Source: JAICYJ01 sp963797565
GTDB lineage: Bacteria > Actinomycetota > Thermoleophilia > Gaiellales > JAICJC01
Length of the DNA: 64,000 nucleotides
NCBI GenBank assembly: GCA_963797565.1
Contig: CAWCPM010000014.1
Location: 1-64,000 of the forward strand
Direction of reading: 5' to 3'
The translations under genes and the position numbers were made by a program. This document shows, one piece after another, positions 25,330-33,088 of the stretch. The notes beneath the pieces are model-generated. The model was not told where the DNA came from and searched no databases. It saw nothing but the letters and a program-made list of their open reading frames with translations. Each line of letters starts with the position of its first letter. Position 1 is the first letter of the stretch.

Positions 25330-26050
25330 GTGGTGACCGAAGATGCCTACGCTGTGCTGGGCACGGACTACGACGCCTGGTGCCACTCGGTCACCGAGGA
25401 CATCGACTTCTACGTGCGGCTCGCGATCGAGAGCGGCGGCCCGGTGCTCGAGATCGGCGTCGGCAGCGGCCGCATCGCCGTGCCCACCGCGCTGGCCGGG
25501 ATCGCGGTGGTGGGCGTGGACCGCAGCAGCCCGATGCTCGCCCTGGCGCAGGCGAAGGCGCGCGCCCAGGGCGTGTCGTTGGTGCTGGTCCGTGCCGACA
25601 TGCGCGACCTGCCGGAGCTGGGCAGCTTCCCGCTCGTGACGGTGCCGTTCAGGGCGCTGCTGCACCTCCGAGACGACGTCGAGCGGTTGGGTGTGCTGCG
25701 CTCGCTGCGTGCGCGGCTGAGGCCGGGAGGGCTGCTCGCGTTCGACGTGTTTCATCCCGACCGGCGCGACATCGAGGACACCGACGGCCGCTGGCTGGAG
25801 CGCGAGCCCGGGATCATGGAGCGGGCCGACTGGCACCCGGCTGACCACAGCCTGACCCTGCGCGTCCGCGCCGGCGGGCGCCGAGGCCGGCATGCAGCTG
25901 TGGTGGCTGGAGCCGGATGGCTGGGGTCGTCTGCTCGCGGACGCCGGGTTCGACCGGGTGCAGCGCTTCGGCGGCTTCAACGGCGAGCCGCTGGCGGCGG
26001 ACGGAGCCGACTCGGTGTGGCTGGCCCGCGTGTCCGGCTCAGCCGGCTGA
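25330..26050 (+). CDS. Class I SAM-dependent methyltransferase, one-base frameshift
   Basis: SAM-binding motif I VLEIGVGSGRIAVPTA at about 37-52, motif II GVDRSSPMLALAQ at about 60, RADMRDLP and RLRPGGLLAFDVFHPDRRD at about 125-145. The frame breaks near 25875; the next frame gives GAEAGMQLWWLEPDGWGRLLADAGFDRVQRFGGF, the usual C-terminal 'W.R.L..AGF' strand, ending TGA 26048-26050. One surplus base in 721. Substrate unknown, probably a small molecule. Its end overlaps the convergent rRNA methyltransferase gene by 12 bases. Confidence 0.85.
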
Positions 26051-26800
26051 GCGCTGGCGCACGGCCTCGTACAGGGCAACGGTCGCTGCGGAGGCGGCGT
26101 TCAACGAGTCCGCTCCCAGGGCCTGCGGCACCGCGGCCACGTGCTCGCAGGCGGCCACGATCTCATCGGGCAGGCCGAGGCGCTCCGCGCCCACCACGAA
26201 CACGGTCGCCGGCCGCAGGTCGATCTGCCACAGCGGACGCTCGGCGCCGGCCACCAGCGCGACTCGCGCCGGCCCGGCATCGGGCAGCTCGGCGTGCTCG
26301 ATCGGCACGCGGAACACCGCGCCCATCGAGGCCCGCACGCCCTTGGCGGACAGCGGGTCGGAGCAGCCGGCGGAGAGCGACAGGAACGCGGGGCCGAGCG
26401 CGCCCGCCGCCCGCACAACCGTGCCGACGTTGCCGGGATCGATCACGCGGTGCAGGTGCACGCCCAGGTCAGCCTTGGCGGCGTCGCGGGCCGGCAGGTC
26501 CTCGACCTTGAACACGCAGATGACACGGGCCGGGTGCCCGAGCGAGCCGAGCTCGGCCACCAGTTCGTCGCTGACGACGTGCACGGGGCCGCCGCGCGCC
26601 AGCCGCGCGATCAGCGCCTCGTCCGGCGGCCGGCCGGCCGCCACGAACGTCTCTGCCGGCAGGATGCCCTCGGACAGCGCCTCCTCGACGATGTCCTCGC
26701 CCTCGGCCAGGAACAGCCCGGCCGTGAGCCGGTTGCGCTTGGCCTGCAGCTTGCGGGCAGCCTTCAGCCGCGCGTTCGCACGCGAGGTGATCGGCTCCAT
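26039..26800 (-). CDS. SpoU/TrmH-family RNA 2'-O-methyltransferase, 253 aa
   Basis: N-terminal substrate-binding domain (ITSRANARLKAARKLQAKR, GLFLAEGEDIVEEAL) at about 1-100, then the SPOUT knot with motif 1 DPGNVGTVVRAAGA at about 140-153, motif 2 VVGAERLGLPDEI at about 205 and motif 3 SLNAASAATVALYEAVR at about 230-246. Acts on the 2'-OH of rRNA or tRNA. Its place next to rplT and pheST is the conserved actinobacterial order. Confidence 0.92.
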   Translation of the reverse strand: MEPITSRANARLKAARKLQAKRNRLTAGLFLAEGEDIVEEALSEGILPAETFVAAGRPPDEALIARLARGGPVHVVSDELVAELGSLGHPARVICVFKVEDLPARDAAKADLGVHLHRVIDPGNVGTVVRAAGALGPAFLSLSAGCSDPLSAKGVRASMGAVFRVPIEHAELPDAGPARVALVAGAERPLWQIDLRPATVFVVGAERLGLPDEIVAACEHVAAVPQALGADSLNAASAATVALYEAVRQRSAG

Positions 26801-26811
26801 GCGGACGCCCG

Positions 26812-27177
26812 TCAGCCGGCCGCGGCCAGCGCCGCTTTTGCGGTATCGGCCAGCACGGTGAAGGCCTTGGGGTCACTGACCGCGATGTCGGCCAGCACCT
26901 TGCGGTCGAGCTCGACCTCGGCCAGCTTCAGGCCGTGCATCATCTGGTTGTACGACATCCCGTTCTGGCGGGCGCCGGCGTTGATGCGGATGATCCACAG
27001 CCGCCGGAAGTCGCGCTTGCGGACGCGCCGGTCGCGGTAGGAGTAGGAGAGGGACTTCATCACCTGCTCCTTGGCGCGCTTGTAGCTGTTCTTCTTCAGG
27101 CCGCGGTAGCCCTTGGCCTGCTCCAGCACCTCACGGCGCTTCTTCTTCGCATGAACGCTGCGTTTGACTCGTGCCAT
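26812..27177 (-). CDS. rplT: 50S ribosomal protein L20, 121 aa
   Basis: Typical L20: MARVKRSVHAKKKRREVL, AKGYRGLKKNSYKRAKEQV, RDRRVRKRDFRRLWIIRINA, and a C-terminal domain ending in DRKVLADIAVSDPKAF. An early 23S rRNA-binding assembly protein and, in other bacteria, a repressor of its own operon. Third gene of infC-rpmI-rplT, with 9 bases to rpmI. Confidence 0.98.
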   Translation of the reverse strand: MARVKRSVHAKKKRREVLEQAKGYRGLKKNSYKRAKEQVMKSLSYSYRDRRVRKRDFRRLWIIRINAGARQNGMSYNQMMHGLKLAEVELDRKVLADIAVSDPKAFTVLADTAKAALAAAG

Positions 27178-27186
27178 CGCTCTCTC

Positions 27187-27384
27187 CTATCGCTTGCCGA
27201 GGAGGCGCAGCGCCTCTTTCGTGTCCGGGGCCGCGACGCCGGTGTCGCGGCGCTTCTTGCGCAGCCGCTTCGCCGACTTGTGCTCGAGCAGGTGCGACTT
27301 GAAGGCGCGGCGGCGCATCAGCTTGCCGCCGGCAGAGAGCCGCAGCCGCTTCGTGGCGGCGCGTTTGGTTTTCATCTTTGGCAT
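27187..27384 (-). CDS. rpmI: 50S ribosomal protein L35, 65 aa
   Basis: MPKMKTKRAATKRLRLSAGG is the diagnostic N-terminus, and RRAFKSHLLEHKSAKRLRKKR the conserved middle. Fits the family length. Nine bases separate it from the infC stop. Confidence 0.97.
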   Translation of the reverse strand: MPKMKTKRAATKRLRLSAGGKLMRRRAFKSHLLEHKSAKRLRKKRRDTGVAAPDTKEALRLLGKR

Positions 27385-27393
27385 CGCTGTCTC

Positions 27394-28107
27394 CTACGTG
27401 GTGTCGCCGGCCGGGGCCGGATCGGCGGCCTTCTCGCTCTCGGCCTCGGGCGCCGGTTCGGCTGCCGCGTCGCTCTCGGGTTGAGGCACCGCGTCGCCCT
27501 CGGGCTGAGGCGCTGCTTCGCTGTCGGGTTCGGGTGCCGCATCGGCCGGCGACGTGACCGGCGCGTTCTTGTGCGGCGCCAGCATCATCACCATGTTGCG
27601 ACCGTCCTGCAGCGGGGCCGACTCGACGATGCCGAGCTCCTGCACCTCGTCGGCCAGCTTCAACAGCAGCTGGCGGCCCCGGTCGGGGTGGGTCATCTCG
27701 CGTCCCCGGAACATGATCGTGACCTTGACCTTGTCACGGTTCTTGAGGAAGCGGACGACGTGCCCCTTCTTGGTCGCGTAGTCGTGCGGATCGATCTTGG
27801 GTCTGAGCTTGATCTCTTTGATCGTGATGGTGGACTGGTGCTTTCGGGCCAGCTTGGCCTTCTGCTCCTGCTCGTACTTGTACTTCGAGTAGTCCATCAC
27901 CCGGCACACGGGCGGCTTGGCATCGGGCGCCACCTCGACCAGGTCGAGGTTCATGTCCCACGCGTACTTGAGCGCCTCGTCGGTGCTCTTGATGCCGATC
28001 TGCTCGCCGTCCGCTCCGATCAGCCGTATCTGCGGCACGCGGATGGCGTCGTTGATCCTGGTGGTTGGCTCCTGTGGCCGCTGGTCGAATCGCCTGCGCG
28101 GTCTCAA
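27394..28107 (-). CDS. infC: Translation initiation factor IF-3 with acidic C-terminal extension
   Basis: The N-domain (TRINDAIRVPQIRLIGADGEQ…) and C-domain (EIKLRPKIDPHDYATKKGHVVRFLKNRDKVKVTIMFRGREMTHPD…) are complete. IF-3 prevents 30S-50S joining and proofreads start codons. An acidic, Pro/Glu/Ala-rich tail of about 50 residues with near-repeats (PEPDSEAAPQPEGD, PQPESDAAAEP) follows the core. The start is uncertain: TTG at 28107 has no ribosome site, while an ATC at 28056 before RINDAI lies 12 bases after AGGAG; rare starts are usual for infC. A structured leader precedes it. Confidence 0.92.
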   Translation of the reverse strand: MRPRRRFDQRPQEPTTRINDAIRVPQIRLIGADGEQIGIKSTDEALKYAWDMNLDLVEVAPDAKPPVCRVMDYSKYKYEQEQKAKLARKHQSTITIKEIKLRPKIDPHDYATKKGHVVRFLKNRDKVKVTIMFRGREMTHPDRGRQLLLKLADEVQELGIVESAPLQDGRNMVMMLAPHKNAPVTSPADAAPEPDSEAAPQPEGDAVPQPESDAAAEPAPEAESEKAADPAPAGDTT

Positions 28108-28303
28108 GAGGTGTGCCCAGTCACGGTCAGTATCAAGCTCGGGGTCTCCCTTCGTTGAACGCAAAAAACGGGCGCCGCATGGCACCCGTTTCCAAGCCTC
28201 CGGTCCGGAGGCAACCGTCAAACTGCTCGGTTGAACCCGTCTCACGCTGGTTGCGCGACGGGTGAGAAGCGGGATGCCTCTGCTTAGCCAGGGGTGCACT
28301 ATA
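28108..28303 (-). promoter_or_regulatory. Structured 5' leader of infC-rpmI-rplT
   Basis: Minus-strand TATAGT at 28303-28298 is a likely -10. Downstream the leader holds TCTCACCCGTC…GTGAGACGGGT, in which TCTCAC/GTGAGA and ACCCGTC/GACGGGT are overlapping, mutually exclusive stems; a perfect 17-base palindrome GCCTCCGGTCCGGAGGC; and a terminator-like hairpin (28163-28191). This is the layout of an attenuated ribosomal-protein operon controlled by its own product, although no known L20 leader motif could be matched. Confidence 0.6.
28163..28191 (-). terminator. Intrinsic-terminator-like hairpin in the infC leader
   Basis: On the minus strand AAACGGG-T-GCC-ATGC-GGC-C?-CCCGTTT forms a stem of about 10 pairs (one mismatch) followed directly by TTTTTTGC. 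It lies 56 bases upstream of the TTG start and no upstream minus-strand gene needs it, so it most likely attenuates infC. Confidence 0.7.
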
Positions 28304-28336
28304 GCCGATCGCCCGAAGCGTCCTGGTCACGCGGTG

Positions 28337-28350
28337 GTCACAGATGTGAC
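28337..28350. promoter_or_regulatory. Inverted repeat GTCACA-GA-TGTGAC, possible operator
   Basis: Perfect 6-base arms, ending 19 bases upstream of the -35 box of the phosphoribosyltransferase gene. Position and symmetry fit a regulator-binding site. Confidence 0.4.
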
Positions 28351-28369
28351 AAGTTCGCTGCCGAAACCC

Positions 28370-28397
28370 TTGACCTGAGCGGCGGCGTTCGTAATGA
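28370..28397 (+). promoter_or_regulatory. Promoter of the phosphoribosyltransferase gene
   Basis: TTGACC, 16 bases, TAATGA (followed by T): close to the housekeeping sigma consensus. The GTG start is 7 bases after the -10, implying a leaderless message. Confidence 0.65.
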
Positions 28398-28404
28398 TCG
28401 CCGC

Positions 28405-29049
28405 GTGTTCAAGGATCGTACGCAGGCTGGCGCCGGGCTGGCGGCCGCACTCCCCGATCTACGGCTGAAGAGCAACGTCATGATCGTGGGGCTGGCACGC
28501 GGCGGAGTCGCGGTCGCGGCCGAGACGGCGCACCTCCTGCAGCTGCCGCTTGATGTGCTCTGCATACGCAAGGTCGGCATGCCCGGCTACCCGGAGCTGG
28601 CGATGGGAGCGGTGGCACCGCAGGGTGAGCGCTTCACCAACCGGCGGATCGCCTCGCTGCTGACGACCCGGCAGATCGAGCAGGCATACGACAGTGCGAT
28701 GGCCGAGGCGCGGGCGATGGACGAGCGGCTGCGGGGCTCGCTACCGCTGACGCTGATCGGTCAGGTGGCGGTGATCATCGACGACGGCGCGGCCACCGGC
28801 GCCTCGGTGCGAGCGGCCATCGCGGCCGTCCGCAACGCCGGGGCGCGGCAGATGGTGGTGGCGCTGCCGGTGCTTCCGAGGCCCGCCGCCGAGCGGCTGG
28901 CGCGCGAGTGCGACCGCCTCGTCACGCTGCGGGCGCCGCAGCGATTCCAGTCGGTGGGGCAGTTCTACGAGGACTTCCAGCCGGTATCCGAGGAGCGCGT
29001 GCGCGAGCTGCTGTCGGCGGCGCGGCCGTCGGTCGAGCAACCGGCGTAG
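28405..29049 (+). CDS. Phosphoribosyltransferase-domain protein, 214 aa
   Basis: Type I PRTase fold: NVMIVGLARGGVAVAAETA at about 24-42, LCIRKVGMPGYPELAMGAV at about 51-70 and the PRPP-binding VAVIIDDGAATGASVRAAI at about 121-139. This variant, with the 'RKVG.PG.PELA.GA' flap, is common next to alpha/beta hydrolases or erythromycin-esterase-like genes, but none is adjacent here. GTG at 28405 was chosen from promoter spacing and family start. The reaction is unknown. Confidence 0.85.
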   Translation: MFKDRTQAGAGLAAALPDLRLKSNVMIVGLARGGVAVAAETAHLLQLPLDVLCIRKVGMPGYPELAMGAVAPQGERFTNRRIASLLTTRQIEQAYDSAMAEARAMDERLRGSLPLTLIGQVAVIIDDGAATGASVRAAIAAVRNAGARQMVVALPVLPRPAAERLARECDRLVTLRAPQRFQSVGQFYEDFQPVSEERVRELLSAARPSVEQPA

Positions 29050-29466
29050 CTAGACGGCCCGGCCCTGCGGCCCGCGCGAGTGCTGCTTCTGTACCACGTA
29101 GGTGCCGCGGGCGCGGGTCACCAGCTGCGGCTCGTCCAGGTAGTCGGCTGCGGAGTCACTGAGATCGGGGCGCACGGTGATCTCCTTCCACAGCTCCAGA
29201 TCCACGGTGCGGCTCGAGTTGCCCATTCGCGCGATCGTGCCACGGGCACGCACGAAGTCGCCGGCGTGCAGCGGCGCCAGGAACTCGACCCGCTCGTAGC
29301 CTGCGAACAGGCCCTCGTCGCCGTCGGTGTGGATGGCCAGCTCCGTGACGATGTCGCCGAAGATCTCGAGTCCGTGCGCGCCGTCGACCAGGTTGCCGCC
29401 GTAGTGGGCGTCGGCGGCCGACAGCCGCATCCGCAGCTCAACGCTGAGTCCCTCCATGGCGCTCAT
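29050..29466 (-). CDS. 3-aminobutyryl-CoA ammonia-lyase-like hotdog protein, 138 aa
   Basis: The sequence LRMRLSAADAHYGGNLVDGAHGLEIFGDIVTELAIH…GDEGLFAGYERVEFLAPLHAGDFVRARG…GNSSRTVDLE…ARPDLSDSAADYL has the features I recall from 3-aminobutyryl-CoA ammonia-lyase (Kal) of lysine fermentation and beta-alanyl-CoA ammonia-lyase: DAHY.GNLV.GA, GDEGLF, EFLAPV.AGD, GN(S/T)SR. It would eliminate ammonia from a beta-aminoacyl-CoA. The ATG overlaps the stop of the upstream peptidase (ATGA), so both are made together. A plain hotdog thioesterase is the alternative. Confidence 0.7.
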   Translation of the reverse strand: MSAMEGLSVELRMRLSAADAHYGGNLVDGAHGLEIFGDIVTELAIHTDGDEGLFAGYERVEFLAPLHAGDFVRARGTIARMGNSSRTVDLELWKEITVRPDLSDSAADYLDEPQLVTRARGTYVVQKQHSRGPQGRAV

Positions 29467-30416
29467 GATACGGCGCCCGAGGACGAGGGTGACAGCAGGT
29501 GCCGCGGGAACTGCGGGTGCTCGCGGCCGTCGCGCTTGCGCATGGGCGGCCGCTCCGCCACCAGGCAGTTGTAGACGGCCTCCTCCGCGGCTTCGTACGC
29601 GGCGGCGAAGAACGGGTTGAGCTGCGAGTTCTCGAGCGTCTGCTCTCCCGCCGTGGTGAAGGCGACCGCGATCTCGCCCGAGCCGTTGTGCGCATATGAG
29701 CCGGCGCGTGCCAGGCCGAGGAGTGGACGCAGCGCCAGCCGTCGCAGTTGCTGCGCCGTCATGGGCGCGTCGCATGCGCAGACGGCGATGCAGGAGCCCT
29801 CCGGCGGCGACGGCTCGACCGGGTCGAAGCGCAGGCCGCCGGCGGTCAGGCGCTCGCGCTCGCCGAAGTTACACATCAGCAGCACGCCCAGCGTGTGCTC
29901 ACCGATCCGGCGGGAGGCGGTGCCGATGCCGCCGGCGAAGTCAAAGCAGGTCATGCCGGTGCCGCCGCCGACCGAGCCCTCGGGGACGTCCGTGGAAAGC
30001 GCGGCGCGGGCACGGTCGACGTCCACGGTGGTGATGGTGCGGGCGTCGGCCAGGTCGGAGTCGTCGCACTCCCCCACCACTGGGATCAGCGTGTTCGACG
30101 GATCGCCGCCCTCGGCCAGCACCGCGCCGTGGTAGACCATCCCCAGCGCGTGGGTGCCGCACAGGTAGACGGCGGTCTGGATGATGCCCCACTCGTCGAT
30201 CTCGAGCTTCTTGGTCAGCTCGCCCACGCCGTTGACGGTCGCGACGCCTGCCCGGGTCGGGAGCTCGGGCGGGGCGACGACGGTGACGCCGGTCGGCTCG
30301 CCGCTGCCGGCCTGGGAGTGGCCCACGAGCACGCCGGGAACGTCGGTGATGGCATTGCGCGGCCCGGTCGGCAGGAGGCCGACGGGACCTGCGAGATCTC
30401 TCCAGCGCTGAGGCAT
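29463..30416 (-). CDS. P1-family peptidase (DmpA / beta-peptidyl aminopeptidase type), 317 aa
   Basis: Ntn-hydrolase-like fold with self-cleavage. Landmarks: AITDVPGVLVGHSQ at about 22-35, ATVNGVGELTKKLEIDEWG at about 60-78, GSVGGGTGMTCFDFAGGIGTASR at about 146-168, LLMCNFG near 180, and PEGSCIAVCACDAPM at about 204-218, where cleavage between Gly and Ser would expose the nucleophile. Relatives release N-terminal amino acids, including beta-amino acids, from short peptides or amides. No signal peptide. It is the first gene of a two-gene operon with the ammonia-lyase-like protein. Confidence 0.88.
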   Translation of the reverse strand: MPQRWRDLAGPVGLLPTGPRNAITDVPGVLVGHSQAGSGEPTGVTVVAPPELPTRAGVATVNGVGELTKKLEIDEWGIIQTAVYLCGTHALGMVYHGAVLAEGGDPSNTLIPVVGECDDSDLADARTITTVDVDRARAALSTDVPEGSVGGGTGMTCFDFAGGIGTASRRIGEHTLGVLLMCNFGERERLTAGGLRFDPVEPSPPEGSCIAVCACDAPMTAQQLRRLALRPLLGLARAGSYAHNGSGEIAVAFTTAGEQTLENSQLNPFFAAAYEAAEEAVYNCLVAERPPMRKRDGREHPQFPRHLLSPSSSGAVS

Positions 30417-30777
30417 GAACGCGACGTTCTATCACGGTTCAAGCGCCTCACGCCGTCCCATCGGCGGTTGCCGTGACGCCCGCCCATACGTTTTGTGCCG
30501 CCTCCGCCACACATTTCACGATCCGCCTCGCCGCGCTCCGCGACCAGGGCGGAAACCGCCAGAACAGGCCAAACTCGCGACCGGCCCTCACCCGCTCCGG
30601 TGTCAAACACCGCTCCCTCGGCCGTGGCATTCCGGCACGCAATCGACACCCGTGCGTGCGAATCTCGTGACAGCGGAACCCCATGGTTGAGCGAAACCGC
30701 CCGGCCCAGGGCTCAGAGCCCGACTCGCACCCCGACGAGGGTTCGGCACCGGATCGTGACCGGTCGTTGGCTGCGCG
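30417..30777. other. Intergenic stretch with repeat element B
   Basis: Between the P1 peptidase start and the amidase stop. No gene is credible on either strand. The notable content is repeat element B (30599-30692). Confidence 0.6.
30599..30692 (-). repeat. Dispersed ~95-bp repeat element, copy B
   Basis: On the minus strand it runs from GCTCAACCATGGGGTT through TGTCACGAGATTCG, GTGTCGATTGCG and GCCACGGCCGAGG to GAGCGGTGTTTGACACC. It matches element A (14091-14185) block by block, including the terminal 13-base palindrome. Only one palindromic box is present here; A has one on each side. Confidence 0.75.
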
Positions 30778-32106
30778 TCACAGCTCCGGGAATGGCCACG
30801 GGTGCGCCTGCTCGAAGGCGGCGGCGGCGCGCAGCACCAGCGCGTCTTCGCCCCGCCGACCGATGATCTGCAGGCCCACCGGCAGGCCGTCCACCGTGCC
30901 GCAGGGGAGGGTCGCGGCCGGCTGTCCGGTCACGTTGTACGGATAGGTGAACGCCGTCCAGGACAGATACTCGGTGGCGCGCCCGGCCACGCTTCCGGGT
31001 TGGTCGAGGCCGGCCGCAAACGCCGTCACCGGCAGCGTCGGCGTCAGCATCAGGTCGCAGCGCTCCGCCATGAACGCGTCCCAGGCCGCCGCGTAGCGCT
31101 GCTTCGCCCCCTGCGCCTTGACCAGATCGGTCGCCGCCATCTCCAGTCCCCGCTCGATCACCGGCACCCGCCCCTGGTCGAGCCGCTCCCGCACCTCGTC
31201 GAACCGCCCCGCATACGGCGCCGCCTGGTTCGCACACCAGATCGCGTCCACGATCGGCCACGGGTCATCCAGCGGCGGCTGCCCCTCGTCGACCGCTGCG
31301 CCCAGCGCCGCGAAGCTGCGCGCCGCCGCCTCGCACACGGCCACCACCTCCGGCTCGGCGGCGGCGAAGCCGAGATCGCCGCTCCACAGCATCCGCAGCC
31401 CGGCCACCCCACTTTCCAGCCGTGCCCGCGTAGCCGTCCCCGAGCTGACGTCCATGAACAGCGCGGCATCGGCCACGCTGCGTGTGATCGGCCCCTGCAC
31501 CGACAGCCCCGAGTTGACCGGGTCGGTCGGCACCAGACCCCAGGTCGGCTTCAGCCCGAACACGCCGCACATCGACGCGGGCATGCGGATCGACCCGGCG
31601 CCGTCACCGCCCTGGTGCAGGACGTCCGGCATCAGCGCGGCCGCAGCCGCCGCGCCGCCGCTGGATCCACCGGCCGCGGCGCCGGCCTGCCAGGGGTTCT
31701 CGGTGGAGCCGTGCACGCGGCTCGTGGTCTCGCCCTTCCACCCAAGCTCCGGCGTCGCCGTCTTGCCGAGAATCACCGCGCCCGCCGCCCGCACCACCGC
31801 CACAAACGGCGCGTCTCCCTCCGCCACGTGCTGCTCGTTCAGCAGCGAGCCGCCGGTCGTGCGCACCCCGGCCACGTCCAGCAGATCCTTGATCGTGATC
31901 GGCACGCCCGCCAGAGGCCCCGCCGTCCCATCCGCGTACGCCCGCTCGGCTGCCGCCGCCTGCTCCAGCGCCAGGTCGCCGGTGACCGTCACGAACGCGT
32001 TCACCCGCGGTTGCAGGCGCCCGATCCGATCCAGCGCATCACGCGCCACCTCCACCGGCGAGCGTTCGCGTCGGCGGTAGCTCTCGATCAGCCCGGCCAC
32101 GCTCAC
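30778..32106 (-). CDS. Amidase (amidase-signature family), 442 aa
   Basis: Ser-cisSer-Lys hydrolase: catalytic Lys in VPITIKDLLDVAG at about 71-80; TATPELGWKG; the Gly/Ser signature AGGSSGGAAAAAA at about 145-157 and GDGAGSIRMPASMCGVFGLKP at about 165-185 with cis-Ser and nucleophile Ser. Cleaves a carboxamide. GTG at 32106 overlaps the dipeptidase stop (GTGA). The last gene of the import/hydrolysis operon, so it probably acts on the imported compound. Confidence 0.92.
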   Translation of the reverse strand: MSVAGLIESYRRRERSPVEVARDALDRIGRLQPRVNAFVTVTGDLALEQAAAAERAYADGTAGPLAGVPITIKDLLDVAGVRTTGGSLLNEQHVAEGDAPFVAVVRAAGAVILGKTATPELGWKGETTSRVHGSTENPWQAGAAAGGSSGGAAAAAALMPDVLHQGGDGAGSIRMPASMCGVFGLKPTWGLVPTDPVNSGLSVQGPITRSVADAALFMDVSSGTATRARLESGVAGLRMLWSGDLGFAAAEPEVVAVCEAAARSFAALGAAVDEGQPPLDDPWPIVDAIWCANQAAPYAGRFDEVRERLDQGRVPVIERGLEMAATDLVKAQGAKQRYAAAWDAFMAERCDLMLTPTLPVTAFAAGLDQPGSVAGRATEYLSWTAFTYPYNVTGQPAATLPCGTVDGLPVGLQIIGRRGEDALVLRAAAAFEQAHPWPFPEL

Positions 32107-33077
32107 GCCAGCACTCCCTCCAGGAACCGCACCGCATTCCCCCACGCCAGCGCGCCGTCCGGCGGCTCACCGGTCGCCGCCAGCACCTCGGCGTAGAACG
32201 TCTCCCGCGGCGGCTCCGCCTGGCGGGCCAGCATCGTATCCACGTCACTCGGCTGCTCGGGCAGCAGCGGCAGGTCGATACCGTCACCGAAGAAGCCGCA
32301 GAAGTCGGCCCCGAACGCCACGGCCTCGGCGCCGGCCACCGCGGCGATGTGGTCGTGATGCTCGGCCAGGCGGCGGGCCGGCTCCCCCGGTCCCACGAAC
32401 GCCGGAATCGCGCACAGCCCCACCACCCCTCCCCGCTCGCCCACGCCCGCGAGCACGTCGTCGGCCAGGTTGCGCGGATTCGCGAACACCGCCGCCGCAT
32501 TCGCGTGCGACGCCAGCAGCGGGCCTCCGTAGCGCTCGAGCGCCAGCTCGCATCCGCGCGGGCTCAGGTGCGACAGGTCGAGCGCCATGCCCAGCTGCCC
32601 CATCTCCTCCAGCAGCTCGAACCCGAGCCGGGTGATGCCGGCTCCCGTCTGCTCGGCCAGCCCGTCCGCGAACGCGTTCGCCCGGTTCCACGTCAGCCCG
32701 GCCATCCGCACACCCAGCCGGTGCAGGGTGCGGATCATGCCCGGGTCGCGCCCCAGCGCCTCCACGCCCTCGAGCGACAGGATCCCCGCGATGGCGCCGT
32801 CGGCGATCGCCTCACGCAGCTCGACCGCCCGCTCCACGATGCGCAGCCGGCCGTCCGAGCGGTCGGCCTCGCGCCGGGCCGCGTCCAGCTGCTGGATCGT
32901 GACCCGCAGCGCGGACTCCGGCAGGTGCCTGTCGTCCACGAAGGCCGGCAGCACCTGCACACGCACGCCGGCGGCCTCCAGCATCGGCAGGTGCCGCTGC
33001 GCGAACGCGTCGTCGTCACCCAGCTCGCGCCGCTCGAGCACGTCGAGCAGCGCGTCCAGATGCAGATCGGCGATCAC
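32103..33077 (-). CDS. M19 membrane-dipeptidase-family protein, 324 aa
   Basis: Renal-dipeptidase-like TIM barrel with binuclear zinc: DLHLDALLD at the N-terminus, SLEGVEALG at about 100, RMAGLTWNRANAFADG at about 128-143, DLSHLSPRG with ligand His at about 176, LLASHANAAAVFANPRNL with His near 197, and GADFCGF at about 255. Hydrolyses dipeptides, including unusual or D-amino-acid-containing ones. No signal peptide, so cytoplasmic. Overlaps the amidase gene and follows the RDD-ATPase gene by 11 bases. Confidence 0.9.
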   Translation of the reverse strand: MIADLHLDALLDVLERRELGDDDAFAQRHLPMLEAAGVRVQVLPAFVDDRHLPESALRVTIQQLDAARREADRSDGRLRIVERAVELREAIADGAIAGILSLEGVEALGRDPGMIRTLHRLGVRMAGLTWNRANAFADGLAEQTGAGITRLGFELLEEMGQLGMALDLSHLSPRGCELALERYGGPLLASHANAAAVFANPRNLADDVLAGVGERGGVVGLCAIPAFVGPGEPARRLAEHHDHIAAVAGAEAVAFGADFCGFFGDGIDLPLLPEQPSDVDTMLARQAEPPRETFYAEVLAATGEPPDGALAWGNAVRFLEGVLA

Positions 33078-33088
33078 GTGTCCGGGGG

